A stretch of DNA of 64,000 nt from Ideonella alba. Lineage in GTDB: Bacteria; Pseudomonadota; Gammaproteobacteria; Burkholderiales; Burkholderiaceae_C. The notes under the pieces were generated by a model, which saw only the letters and a program-made list of their open reading frames with translations, ran no database searches and was not told where the DNA came from. Shown here piece by piece: positions 47,510 through 55,132 of the stretch. A program made the translations under genes and the position numbers. Every line of letters begins with the position of its first letter. Positions within the stretch are counted from its first letter, which is position 1. The stretch is taken from contig NZ_JAGQDF010000002.1 of assembly GCF_018069875.1 (NCBI RefSeq), forward strand, positions 248,001 to 312,000, written 5' to 3'.

Positions 47510-48528
47510 CAACCTTCCCGCGTACCGAGCAGGCCCTTGGGCCGCAGGATCAGGATCAGCACCAGCGCCAGGTACGGCAGGATCTGCGCCGTTTCGGACA
47601 GCTTGATGCGCAGCAGCGCCATGGCGGGGCTGTCCGGGGCAATGCTCACGCCGATCAGGCGGAACATGTCCACGCCATTGGCGTCCACGGTCAGCGGCAG
47701 CGTTTGCAGCAGGCCCACCACCAGCGAGCCGACGAATGCGCCACTGAGTGAACCCATGCCGCCGATCACGATGACGGCAAAGATGATCGGGCCGATGTTG
47801 GCCATGTTGGGTTCGGTGACGAAGGTGACACCGCCGATCACGCCGGCCAGCCCGGCCAGCGCGCAGCCGCTGCCGAACACCAGCATGAAGACGCGGGGCA
47901 CGTTGTGGCCCAGCGCCTCGACCATCTCCGGATGGGTCAGCGCCGCCTGGATCACCAGGCCGATGCGGGTGCGGGTCAGCAGCAGCCACAGCGACACCAG
48001 CATGCCCAGTGCCACCACCGCCATGAAGGCCCGCGTCAGCGGAAAACGCGAACAGGCCGCACCCACTGCGTTGCAAACCTCGGCCGGCGCCGCGCCCAGG
48101 GCCAGCGACAGGCCCGACTGCGCCGACTGCACGATGGTGAAGGCCGGCCCCTGCAGCCAGGTGGGCGGGTCAAAGGTCAGCGGCGAGCGGCCCCAGATCA
48201 GCGCCACCACCTCGCCCACCACATAGCTCAGGCCAAAGGTGATCAGCAGCTCGGGCACGTGGCCGAACTTGTGCACCCGGCGCAAGGCGGTACGCTCGAA
48301 CAGCGCCCCCAGGCCGCCCACCAGCAAGGGCGAGACGATCAGCGACGCCGTGAAGCCGATCAGCGGTGTCAGCGTGTAGGCCGCGTAGGCACCCACCATG
48401 TAGAAGCTGGCATGGGCGAAATTCAGCACGCCCATCATGCTGAAGATCAGCGTCAGGCCCGAGCTCAGCATGAACAGCAGCAGCCCGGAGCTGACGCCGT
48501 TGAGCAGGTTGATCAGGATCTGGTCCAC
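47509..48528 (-). CDS. livH: Branched-chain amino acid ABC transporter permease LivH
   Basis: 339 residues. Typical LivH opening MDQILINLLNGVSSGLLLFM with FSMMGVLNFAHASFYMVGAY and GMGSLSGAFVGSLVVGLLQ near the end; eight to nine transmembrane segments. It is slightly longer than the 300-residue norm because of a loop around 170-190 that contains two Cys (EVCNAVGAACSRF). Stop TGA 47509-47511 overlaps the palindromic element. Confidence 0.93.
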   Translation of the reverse strand: MDQILINLLNGVSSGLLLFMLSSGLTLIFSMMGVLNFAHASFYMVGAYAAYTLTPLIGFTASLIVSPLLVGGLGALFERTALRRVHKFGHVPELLITFGLSYVVGEVVALIWGRSPLTFDPPTWLQGPAFTIVQSAQSGLSLALGAAPAEVCNAVGAACSRFPLTRAFMAVVALGMLVSLWLLLTRTRIGLVIQAALTHPEMVEALGHNVPRVFMLVFGSGCALAGLAGVIGGVTFVTEPNMANIGPIIFAVIVIGGMGSLSGAFVGSLVVGLLQTLPLTVDANGVDMFRLIGVSIAPDSPAMALLRIKLSETAQILPYLALVLILILRPKGLLGTREG

Positions 48529-48548
48529 GGTGGCGCGTCACGAAACGA

Positions 48549-48581
48549 CGAGGCCCGGGCGGAGGCGACTCCCCCGGGCCT
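48549..48581 (-). terminator. Hairpin between livK and livH
   Basis: AGGCCCGGG (48551-48559) pairs with CCCGGGCCT (48573-48581) around a 13-base loop, in the 98-base livK-livH gap. No T-run; it may lower the amount of permease/ATPase mRNA relative to the binding protein, as hairpins do in other liv operons. Confidence 0.5.
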
Positions 48582-48626
48582 GTGCAGGCAGGTCACCGCC
48601 AGGGACGGCGGTGGACGATCAGCACC

Positions 48627-49865
48627 TCAGGGGCGCTTCATCTGGCACGAGGTGGGCGTGCTCGACACGTAGGAATCGTAGGCCTTGACGGGCGCGAAGG
48701 TGAAGCCGGTGTTCTCGACGCTGTACTTGTTCTTGGCGTCGGTCTTCTGCCAGACCGAGATGTACAGCGGCTGCTGCAGCTGGTGGTCGGTCTTGCGCAT
48801 CTCGACGTCACCGTTGAAGCCCTTGATGCCGATGCCTTCCATGGCCGCAGCCACCTTGACCGGGTCGGTGGACTTGGCCTTGGCCATGGCCGACGACAGC
48901 ATCAGCAGTTCGTTGTAGACCGCCTGGGTGTAGAGGTCTTCGTTGAACTTGGCCTTGAAGGCATCACCCAGCTTGCCGATCGGGTCGGCCATGTTCGAAT
49001 GGCCGTAGGCGACCATGTACACCCGGCCGGCACCGGCGGCGCCGATCGCGGTGGGCGCGCCGCTGACCGAGGCGTAGTAGGTGTAGAACTTGATGTTCAG
49101 GCCGGCGTCGTTGGCGGCCTTGACCAGCAGGGTCAGGTCGGAGCCCCAGTTGCCGGTGATCACGCTGTCGGCACCCGAGGCCTTGATCTTGGCCACATAG
49201 GGCGCGAAATCCTTGACCTGGGCCAGAGGATGCAGGTCGTCGCCGACAAACTGGATGTCCGGGCGCTTGCGCGCCATCATTTCCTTGGCGTACTTGCTGA
49301 CCTGCTGGCCGTGCGAGTAGTTCTGGTTCAGCAGGTAGATCTTCTTGGTGTCGGGCTGGTCCTTGATGAAGGTGGTCAGCGCTTCCATCTTCATCGAGGT
49401 GTCCGCATCAAAGCGGAAGTGCCAGTAGCTGCACTTGCTGTTGGTCAGGTCCGGATCAACCGCGGCGTGGTTGAGGTAGATCACCTCCTTGCCGGGGTTG
49501 CGCTCGTTGTGCTTGTTGACCGCATCCACCAGCGCCAGCGCGACGCTGGAGCCGTTGCCCTGGGTGATGTAGCGCACGCCCTGGTCGATGGCCGACTTCA
49601 GCGCGTTCAGGCTCTCGGCGGGGCTGAGCTTGTTGTCGATCGTGATGATCTCGAACTTCACGCCGGCCGGATTGCTCTTGTTGAAGTGCTCGGCCAGGAA
49701 CTGGAAGGTCTTGACCTGGTTCTGGCCCACCGGCGCCATCAGGCCCGACAGCGGGTCGATCCAGGCGATCTTGACGGTCTCGCCCTTCTGCGCGAACGCC
49801 ACCGTGCTCGACAGGGCGATGGCGGCGCCGACTGAGATGCCAAAGAGCTTGCGAGTGAACTTCAT
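48627..49865 (-). CDS. livK: Branched-chain amino acid ABC transporter substrate-binding protein
   Basis: 412 residues with signal peptide MKFTRKLFGISVGAAIALSS then TVAFAQ. Mature class-I periplasmic-binding fold: VKIAWIDPLSGLMAPVGQNQ, ITQGNGSSVALALVDAVNKH, DFAPYVAKIKASGADSVITG. The group binds Leu/Ile/Val or other amides; the ligand is not certain. ATG 49865 follows GGAGACCCGG. It leads the liv cluster; upstream is the second palindromic element. Confidence 0.94.
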   Translation of the reverse strand: MKFTRKLFGISVGAAIALSSTVAFAQKGETVKIAWIDPLSGLMAPVGQNQVKTFQFLAEHFNKSNPAGVKFEIITIDNKLSPAESLNALKSAIDQGVRYITQGNGSSVALALVDAVNKHNERNPGKEVIYLNHAAVDPDLTNSKCSYWHFRFDADTSMKMEALTTFIKDQPDTKKIYLLNQNYSHGQQVSKYAKEMMARKRPDIQFVGDDLHPLAQVKDFAPYVAKIKASGADSVITGNWGSDLTLLVKAANDAGLNIKFYTYYASVSGAPTAIGAAGAGRVYMVAYGHSNMADPIGKLGDAFKAKFNEDLYTQAVYNELLMLSSAMAKAKSTDPVKVAAAMEGIGIKGFNGDVEMRKTDHQLQQPLYISVWQKTDAKNKYSVENTGFTFAPVKAYDSYVSSTPTSCQMKRP

Positions 49866-50044
49866 CCGGGTCTCCAATGGTTCGGTGGTGATCACAAGGG
49901 GCGATCGACGCGAACGGTAGCGGATGCTCCGGCGATTGAGCTTCAGGGACTACCACTAAAGCCTGTCACGGGGGGGACAAACAGGGCCTCAATCGGGCGA
50001 CCGCTCACTGCCGTAGGCAGTCATTGCCCGCGGAGGTGGTTGAG

Positions 50045-50266
50045 GCGAGGTGGGGGAAAGGGGTCTCTCTCATGTCCCCCGGCCTTCGGCCTCCTCCTTG
50101 ACTTCGTTCGACCCCTTTCCCCCACCTCGCTTGGCACCGTTTCGGGACTGCTCGCGCGAGCAGTGCGGGAACGTCGGTAGCGGGTGAGGGGGAGTTCGCT
50201 TGGCCGAAGTCAAGGAGGAGGCCGCAGGCCGGGGGACATGAGGACAAGCGAATTCCCCCTCGCCCG
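50045..50266. repeat. Large symmetric palindromic element upstream of livK
   Basis: Everything is symmetric about 50155.5: a perfect 18-base palindrome (50147-50164) at the centre, and 37-base inverted arms with one mismatch (50070-50106 / 50205-50241). Each arm also lies in the loop of its own hairpin: left stem 50045-50065 / 50110-50130 (21 bp perfect) and right stem 50181-50202 / 50245-50266 (22 positions, two G-U-compatible differences). So two hairpins have loops complementary over 37 bases. The gap 49866-50310 (445 bases) holds no credible gene; besides this element only a small ACTGCC / GGCAGT hairpin (49997-50011) and the livK leader are seen. Confidence 0.85.
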
Positions 50267-50310
50267 CCGCGCCACACCGCCGCAGTCGACCCAACGGCCG
50301 GTCAGGGTAG

Positions 50311-50730
50311 TCAGCCGATCTTCGCTCTGAGCCAGTCGGGCATGGGCGTGGACTTGCCGCTGGGAAAGTCCATCCAGACGGTGGTGGCTCCGCCCTCGGC
50401 GTAGATCACGCCGGGCTGGTCGGTGCGCTCCAGCGTGATGAAGGTGTCGAAGCTGCTGCGGCCCGGGTTGGCCACGTAGTGGCGGGCGAGCACATCACCC
50501 GGGTACTCGAGCTGGCGGATGAAGTTGCAGAACGCGTTGACGATGACCGGGCCCTGGCCGGCCGGGTTGGGCTGGCCGCCGATGGCGCTGAGCCACTCGA
50601 TACGCACGATCTCCATGTAGCGGAAGTAGACCGTGTTGTTGACGTGGCCCATCATGTCCATGTCACCCCAGCGGATGGGAATGACCATTTCGTGGCTGAG
50701 GGTCTTGTGCTCGGGCAGCGTGAAACGCAT
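50311..50730 (-). CDS. Acyl-CoA thioesterase (4HBT / YbgC-FadM-like)
   Basis: 139 residues. RWGDMDMMGHVNNTVYFRYM near the N-terminus is the 4-hydroxybenzoyl-CoA thioesterase signature with catalytic Asp. EYPGDVLARHYVANPGRSSF follows. Length matches the family. Ten bases separate it from yceH upstream (same strand). The substrate is an acyl-CoA by family; specific length unknown. Confidence 0.92.
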   Translation of the reverse strand: MRFTLPEHKTLSHEMVIPIRWGDMDMMGHVNNTVYFRYMEIVRIEWLSAIGGQPNPAGQGPVIVNAFCNFIRQLEYPGDVLARHYVANPGRSSFDTFITLERTDQPGVIYAEGGATTVWMDFPSGKSTPMPDWLRAKIG

Positions 50731-50740
50731 GCGGTCTCCG

Positions 50741-51379
50741 TCAGGGTGTCAGGCCCAGCTGGCGCTTGATCTCGGCCAGTTCCTCGCGCAGGGCGCGCAC
50801 CTCGTCCGACAGCCGTGCCACCTCGGCGTGCAGCCCGGGGACGTCATCGGGCGGCAGGCTGGCGGGGGCACCGGCGGCTTCCGGCAGGGGCTCGTCGCCC
50901 AGCAGATGGGCCCATCGCGCTTCGCGCGCACCGGGTGAGCGCTCCAGGCGACGCACCCGCGGCGGGTCCATCGCGGCCAACTCGTCCAGGAAGGCCTCGA
51001 CCGAGCCGGTGTCGGCGAAGCGGTGCAGACGCTCGGCGTTCTGACGCAGCTCGGCCGCGGTCTGCGGACCGCGCAGCATCAGCGTGGCCAGCAGCGCGGC
51101 CGACTGGCTGGGCACGCCATAGACGCGGGCCAGGTTGTGCTCGTAGCGGGCAACGCGCGCGCCGCTGACCTCGATCACCAGGTTCAGCGGCTTCAGATCA
51201 TCCACCGCCTCCAGCACCTGGGCTTCGGTGACGTCCATCACCGGTTGGCGGGCCGTCTTCTGGCTGCAGCCGGCGGCCAGCGCGTTCAGCGACAACGGGT
51301 AGGTATCGGGCACCGTGCGCTGCTTCTCGACCAGCACCCCGAGCACGCGCAGCTCGAGCTTCGTCAGCGGGCGCAGCAC
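50741..51379 (-). CDS. YceH / DUF480 family protein
   Basis: 212 residues. Two winged-helix segments: RPLTKLELRVLGVLVEKQRT then YPLSLNALAAGCSQKTARQP, and LLATLMLRGPQTAAELRQNA. A C-terminal coiled coil (about 180-212, VARLSDEVRALREELAEIKR) follows. Function is not defined; possibly DNA-binding. GTG 51379 lies one base after the SDR stop, so the two are coupled. Confidence 0.92.
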   Translation of the reverse strand: MLRPLTKLELRVLGVLVEKQRTVPDTYPLSLNALAAGCSQKTARQPVMDVTEAQVLEAVDDLKPLNLVIEVSGARVARYEHNLARVYGVPSQSAALLATLMLRGPQTAAELRQNAERLHRFADTGSVEAFLDELAAMDPPRVRRLERSPGAREARWAHLLGDEPLPEAAGAPASLPPDDVPGLHAEVARLSDEVRALREELAEIKRQLGLTP

Positions 51380-51380
51380 G

Positions 51381-52163
51381 TCAGATGCCGAAGCCGTCGT
51401 CGGCCTGGATCACCGCGCCGTTGATGAAATGGCTCTCGTTGGCACACAGCATCAAGAGGGCGGTGTCCAGATCCTGCGGCTGGCCCACACGCTTGCGCGG
51501 CAGCATCTGCACCAGCTTCTGGCCGGCCTCGGTCTGCCAGTGGTGGTGGTTGATCTCGGTGTCGATGTAGCCCGGGCAGATGGCATTGACGTTGACGCCA
51601 AAGCGGCCCCACTCCAGCGCCATCGCGCGGGTCATGTGCACCACGGCCGCCTTGCTCATCGCGTAGACCCCGATCTGGCTCAGCACGCGCAGGCCGGCCA
51701 TCGAGGCGATGTTGACGATGCGCCCGCCGGTGAAGGTGCCCGGCGCCGCGCCGCGCGAGCGGGCAATCATGCGCCGGCCCACCTCCTGCGCGACGAAGAA
51801 GGCGCCACGGGTGTTGGTGTCCATGACGAAGTCGTAGTCGTCCGGCGTGACGTCCAGCAGCTTCTGGGTGGTGCTGACGCCCGAGTTGTTGATCAGGATG
51901 TCGAGCGTGCCGGTCTCGGTCTCGGCGTGGGCCACGGCCGACTTGATGCTGTCGACGTCGGTGACGTCGAGCTCCACCACGTGGGCGTCGCCGCCCGATC
52001 CTTCGATCTCGGCGCGCAGCGTCTTCAGGCGTTCGGTGCGGCGCCCGGCCAGCACCACGGCGGCGCCGGCCTTGGCCAGGGTGCGTGCGAACTGCGCGCC
52101 CAGTCCGCTGGAGGCGCCGGTCACCAGGGCCACACGGCCCGAGAGGTCGATCTGGTAGCTCAT
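51381..52163 (-). CDS. SDR family oxidoreductase
   Basis: 260 residues. TGASSGLG, INNSG (Ser in place of the usual Ala), catalytic IASMAGL and VYAMSKAAVVHMTRAMALEW. Ends FINGAVIQADDGFGI, typical of acetoacetyl-CoA-reductase-like SDRs. Starts the three-gene unit SDR-yceH-thioesterase. Substrate unknown. Confidence 0.92.
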   Translation of the reverse strand: MSYQIDLSGRVALVTGASSGLGAQFARTLAKAGAAVVLAGRRTERLKTLRAEIEGSGGDAHVVELDVTDVDSIKSAVAHAETETGTLDILINNSGVSTTQKLLDVTPDDYDFVMDTNTRGAFFVAQEVGRRMIARSRGAAPGTFTGGRIVNIASMAGLRVLSQIGVYAMSKAAVVHMTRAMALEWGRFGVNVNAICPGYIDTEINHHHWQTEAGQKLVQMLPRKRVGQPQDLDTALLMLCANESHFINGAVIQADDGFGI

Positions 52164-52214
52164 TGTTCTTCACGGCAGCCGTGCCGCCGTCCTTTCACAT
52201 GACCAAGCGACAGC

Positions 52215-54362
52215 CTAGCATGTGAACAGCTGGGCCAGCCAATCGTCCTGCGGCATCGGGCGGTCAAACAGGTAGCCCTGGAATTCGTCCACGCCCAGCG
52301 AGCGCAGCAGTTCGAACTGCTCGTCGGTCTCGACGCCTTCGGCCACGGTGCGCAGACCCAGGCCACGGCAGATGTCCAGCGTGCCGCGGATCACCACCAG
52401 CGCCTTGTTGTTGTTCAGCGCTTCGGCCACGAAGGCGCGGTCGATCTTGACCTTCTGGAACGGCAGCTTCAGCAGGTGCGACAGCGACGAATAGCCGGTG
52501 CCGAAGTCGTCCAGCGCCAGGCTGAAGCCGTGGCGGCGCAGCCGGCCCAGCAGCGGATAGACGGCCGACTCGGTCAGCGCCGATTCGGTCAGCTCCAGCT
52601 CCAGCGCCGACGGCAGCACGCCGTGGCGCTGGCAGGCGTGCAAGGCGATGCGCTCGAAGGACGGATTCAGCAGCTGCTTCGGCGACAGGTTCACCGCCAC
52701 CGGCATCGCCCGGCCGCGCCGGCCCAGCTCGGCCGCCAGGCGGGCCGCCGAATGCAGGGCCTGGCGGCCCAGCAGTTCGATGGCGCCGGTCTGCTCGGCC
52801 ATCGGGATGAACTCGGCGGGCGACACCACGCCGAAGTCGCGCGTGCTCCAGCGCACCAGCAGCTCGGCCCCCTGCGGCTGACGCTGGGCGTCGACCTTGG
52901 GTTGCACGACGAAGCTGAAACCGCTGCGCTCGGCGTCGATGCGCAGCAGGCTTTGCAGGCGCACCCGGCGCATCGCGCCTTCCTCGATCTGCGGCTCGTA
53001 CATGCGCAGGCAGTTCTTGCCCTGCTCCTTGGCGGTGTACATCGCGGCATCGGCCTTGCGCAGCAGGGTCTGGGCGTCGATGCCGTCATGGGGATGCAGC
53101 ACCGCGCCGATGCTGGGGCTCATCATCATGTCCTGCGCATAGCCCACGCCGAAGGGCGAGGCCATCGTGGCCAGCAGCACCTGGGCGCTCTGGCGCACCT
53201 CGAAGTCGCCGCTGCCAGGCGCCAGCACCAGCACGAACTCGTCGCCGCCCCAACGGCCGATGAAGGCCTCGGGCAGTGCACGCGTCAGGCGCCGGGCCAC
53301 TTCCTGCAGCACCATGTCGCCGGCGCCATGGCCGAAACTGTCGTTGATCGACTTGAAGCCGTCCAGGTCCATGAACAGCAGACCGAAGGAGTCGCCGCTG
53401 CTCTGGTGCAGCCGCTCCTCCAGGTGCTTCTGGATGGCCGCGCGATTGGGCAGCTCGGTCAGGCTGTCCTGAAGCGCCTGGCGGGCGAGCAGGGTCTCGG
53501 CCTTCAGGCGCTCGCTGATGTCGTGCATCGAGACGATGCGGCAGGCGCTCTGCCCCGCATGCCCGGCCACGAAGGTGACCGTGGCCGCCACCGGCACCTC
53601 GCCCGGCTGGGCGCGCAGGCGCGCCTCGCCGCGCCAGCCGCTGCCCTCGGACGAGGTGTCGGGCAGGCCGATGAAGCGCGACAGCAGTTCGCCCCGCACC
53701 TGCCAGGGCGTGTAGCCCGACAACTGGCTGAAGGCCTTGTTGGCCTCGACCACGCGGCCCTCGTCGTCCACCACCAGCAGCGCGTCGTGGGTGCTGGCAA
53801 AGGCGGTGGCCAGCAGGTGCAGCGACTGCTCCGATTCGCGCTGGGCGGTGATGTCCTTGATGGTGCCGGCCACCCGCACCGGGCGGCCCAGGTCGTCGCG
53901 CTCCAAGGCCCGACCACGCACGCGCACCCAGCGCTCGCCCGGGGCGAGCTGGATGCGGTAGGCCATGTCCACGTCCTCGCGGGCACCGGCCAGGTGCAGG
54001 CGCCAGGCCAGGGTCATCGAGTCGCGGTCGTCCGGGTGGACCAGATCAATGAAGGCGCGGCCGCCCACGTCGGGCCAGGCCACCTCGACGCCATCGATGA
54101 ACAGGCCATGCACCTCGAAGCGCTCGGCCTGGGCCGACCATTCCCAGATGCCTTCGCCGCTGGCCCACAGCGCCATCTGCAGGCGGTGCTCGGACTCGCG
54201 GGCCTGCTGCAGCGCGTCGAAGAGCTCGCGGCTCTTGTTCATCAGCAGCGCCTCGGCCGACTTGCGGGCCAGACGCTCGCGCTCCAGACGCCGCGACAGC
54301 ACCACCGCCTCGTCGGACAGCGGCAGCGGCATCGGTTCGGTGGGCGGGACCTGATCGCTCAT
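52215..54362 (-). CDS. PAS-PAS-GGDEF-EAL cyclic-di-GMP signalling protein
   Basis: 715 residues, soluble. N-terminal coiled coil (20-62), PAS 1 (about 63-175, WASGEGIWEWSAQAE), PAS 2 (about 180-290, THDALLVVDDEGRVVEANKA). GGDEF domain (about 295-455) carries an intact GGDEF at 372-376 but no RxxD inhibition site just before it. EAL domain (about 465-715) reads ELLVRW instead of EALxRW, keeping the catalytic Glu500; NLSPKQL, DDFGTGYSSL, VKIDRAFV and EGVETDEQ are intact. Could synthesise and degrade c-di-GMP. Follows H-NOX by 34 bases. Confidence 0.92.
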   Translation of the reverse strand: MSDQVPPTEPMPLPLSDEAVVLSRRLERERLARKSAEALLMNKSRELFDALQQARESEHRLQMALWASGEGIWEWSAQAERFEVHGLFIDGVEVAWPDVGGRAFIDLVHPDDRDSMTLAWRLHLAGAREDVDMAYRIQLAPGERWVRVRGRALERDDLGRPVRVAGTIKDITAQRESEQSLHLLATAFASTHDALLVVDDEGRVVEANKAFSQLSGYTPWQVRGELLSRFIGLPDTSSEGSGWRGEARLRAQPGEVPVAATVTFVAGHAGQSACRIVSMHDISERLKAETLLARQALQDSLTELPNRAAIQKHLEERLHQSSGDSFGLLFMDLDGFKSINDSFGHGAGDMVLQEVARRLTRALPEAFIGRWGGDEFVLVLAPGSGDFEVRQSAQVLLATMASPFGVGYAQDMMMSPSIGAVLHPHDGIDAQTLLRKADAAMYTAKEQGKNCLRMYEPQIEEGAMRRVRLQSLLRIDAERSGFSFVVQPKVDAQRQPQGAELLVRWSTRDFGVVSPAEFIPMAEQTGAIELLGRQALHSAARLAAELGRRGRAMPVAVNLSPKQLLNPSFERIALHACQRHGVLPSALELELTESALTESAVYPLLGRLRRHGFSLALDDFGTGYSSLSHLLKLPFQKVKIDRAFVAEALNNNKALVVIRGTLDICRGLGLRTVAEGVETDEQFELLRSLGVDEFQGYLFDRPMPQDDWLAQLFTC

Positions 54363-54396
54363 CGTGCAGCCCCGGGTGCGCGTGGAGCGGCCGCGC

Positions 54397-54930
54397 TCAT
54401 GTCAGGTCCTCCAGCAGGAACTCGGCGCCGTCGTCCAGCGCGGCCATGCTCACGCGACCGCGGCAACCGTAGTGCGCCATCACGCCCTCGATCAGGCCCA
54501 GGGCCAGCATCTGCAGGCGCCGCTCCGAGCGGTAGCGCATGCGCATCTGCGTGGATGAGCGCTCCAGCACGTCAAAGTGAGGCAGCTGGGCCTGCGGGTA
54601 CAGCTTGCGCACCTCGACGTGGATGTGGCCGTCGATCGCCGCGATCAGATCGAAAGGATGGCGGTGGGCCGCGAAATAGTGGCCGTGCGCCTGGCTGAAG
54701 CGCTGCGCCAGGTGGCTGCCGAAGCTGCGCACCAGTTCGTCCGCCGAATGCCCGCTGCGCCGGGCCAGGCCCAGGACCATGGCCTGCAGTTCCTCGGCCG
54801 GGTAGTAGCCCACGGCCGTGTAGGCACCGCCATGCGCCAGGCCGGCGTCGGCCAGCACCGCATCGGCCACTTCCGGGGAGAAGCGGGCCTCGACCATCTC
54901 GATGAATTCGGTGAACACCATGCCCAGCAT
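54397..54930 (-). CDS. H-NOX (heme nitric-oxide/oxygen-binding) sensor
   Basis: 177 residues, one HNOB domain. It starts MLGMVFTEFIEMVEARFSPE as most H-NOX proteins do. Proximal heme ligand His104 in GHIHVEVRKLYPQAQLPHF; propionate clamp YxSxR at Tyr133-Ser135-Arg137 (YRSER). No membrane segment. ATG 54930 chosen over an in-frame ATG 63 bases upstream because it matches the family start exactly. Stop 34 bases before the c-di-GMP protein: likely one operon and a signalling pair. Confidence 0.93.
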   Translation of the reverse strand: MLGMVFTEFIEMVEARFSPEVADAVLADAGLAHGGAYTAVGYYPAEELQAMVLGLARRSGHSADELVRSFGSHLAQRFSQAHGHYFAAHRHPFDLIAAIDGHIHVEVRKLYPQAQLPHFDVLERSSTQMRMRYRSERRLQMLALGLIEGVMAHYGCRGRVSMAALDDGAEFLLEDLT

Positions 54931-55041
54931 GGCCACTCCTTGACGCGCGGCGAATCCGCACCTCGCGGCGATGTTAGTTCGCCATCGTTCCACCGTCGCA
55001 ACGAACTGCAGCCCTGGTGTGGCGCTTATCTCCGACGAAAT

Positions 55042-55060
55042 TCGAACGATCGTGCTTTTT
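55042..55060 (+). promoter_or_regulatory. Operator-like site before ETF-QO, same motif as the fad operon
   Basis: TCGAACGATCGTGCTTTTT, 17 of 19 identical to the site at 43101-43119. Its right part overlaps a possible -35 (TGCTTT, 55053-55058) placed 17 bases before TAGAAT (55076-55081), so a bound repressor would occlude the promoter. Start codon is at 55133. Confidence 0.65.
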
Positions 55061-55132
55061 TTGGCCAGCAGCCGATAGAATCACGCCCAGCGCCCGCCAG
55101 GGCGGCCCCTGCACGACCTCTCCAGGAACACC

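Noticed and set aside
47242-50266. Insertion sequences at the two large palindromes
   Set aside because: No transposase ORF or recognisable target-site duplication was seen; kept as palindromic elements of unknown origin.
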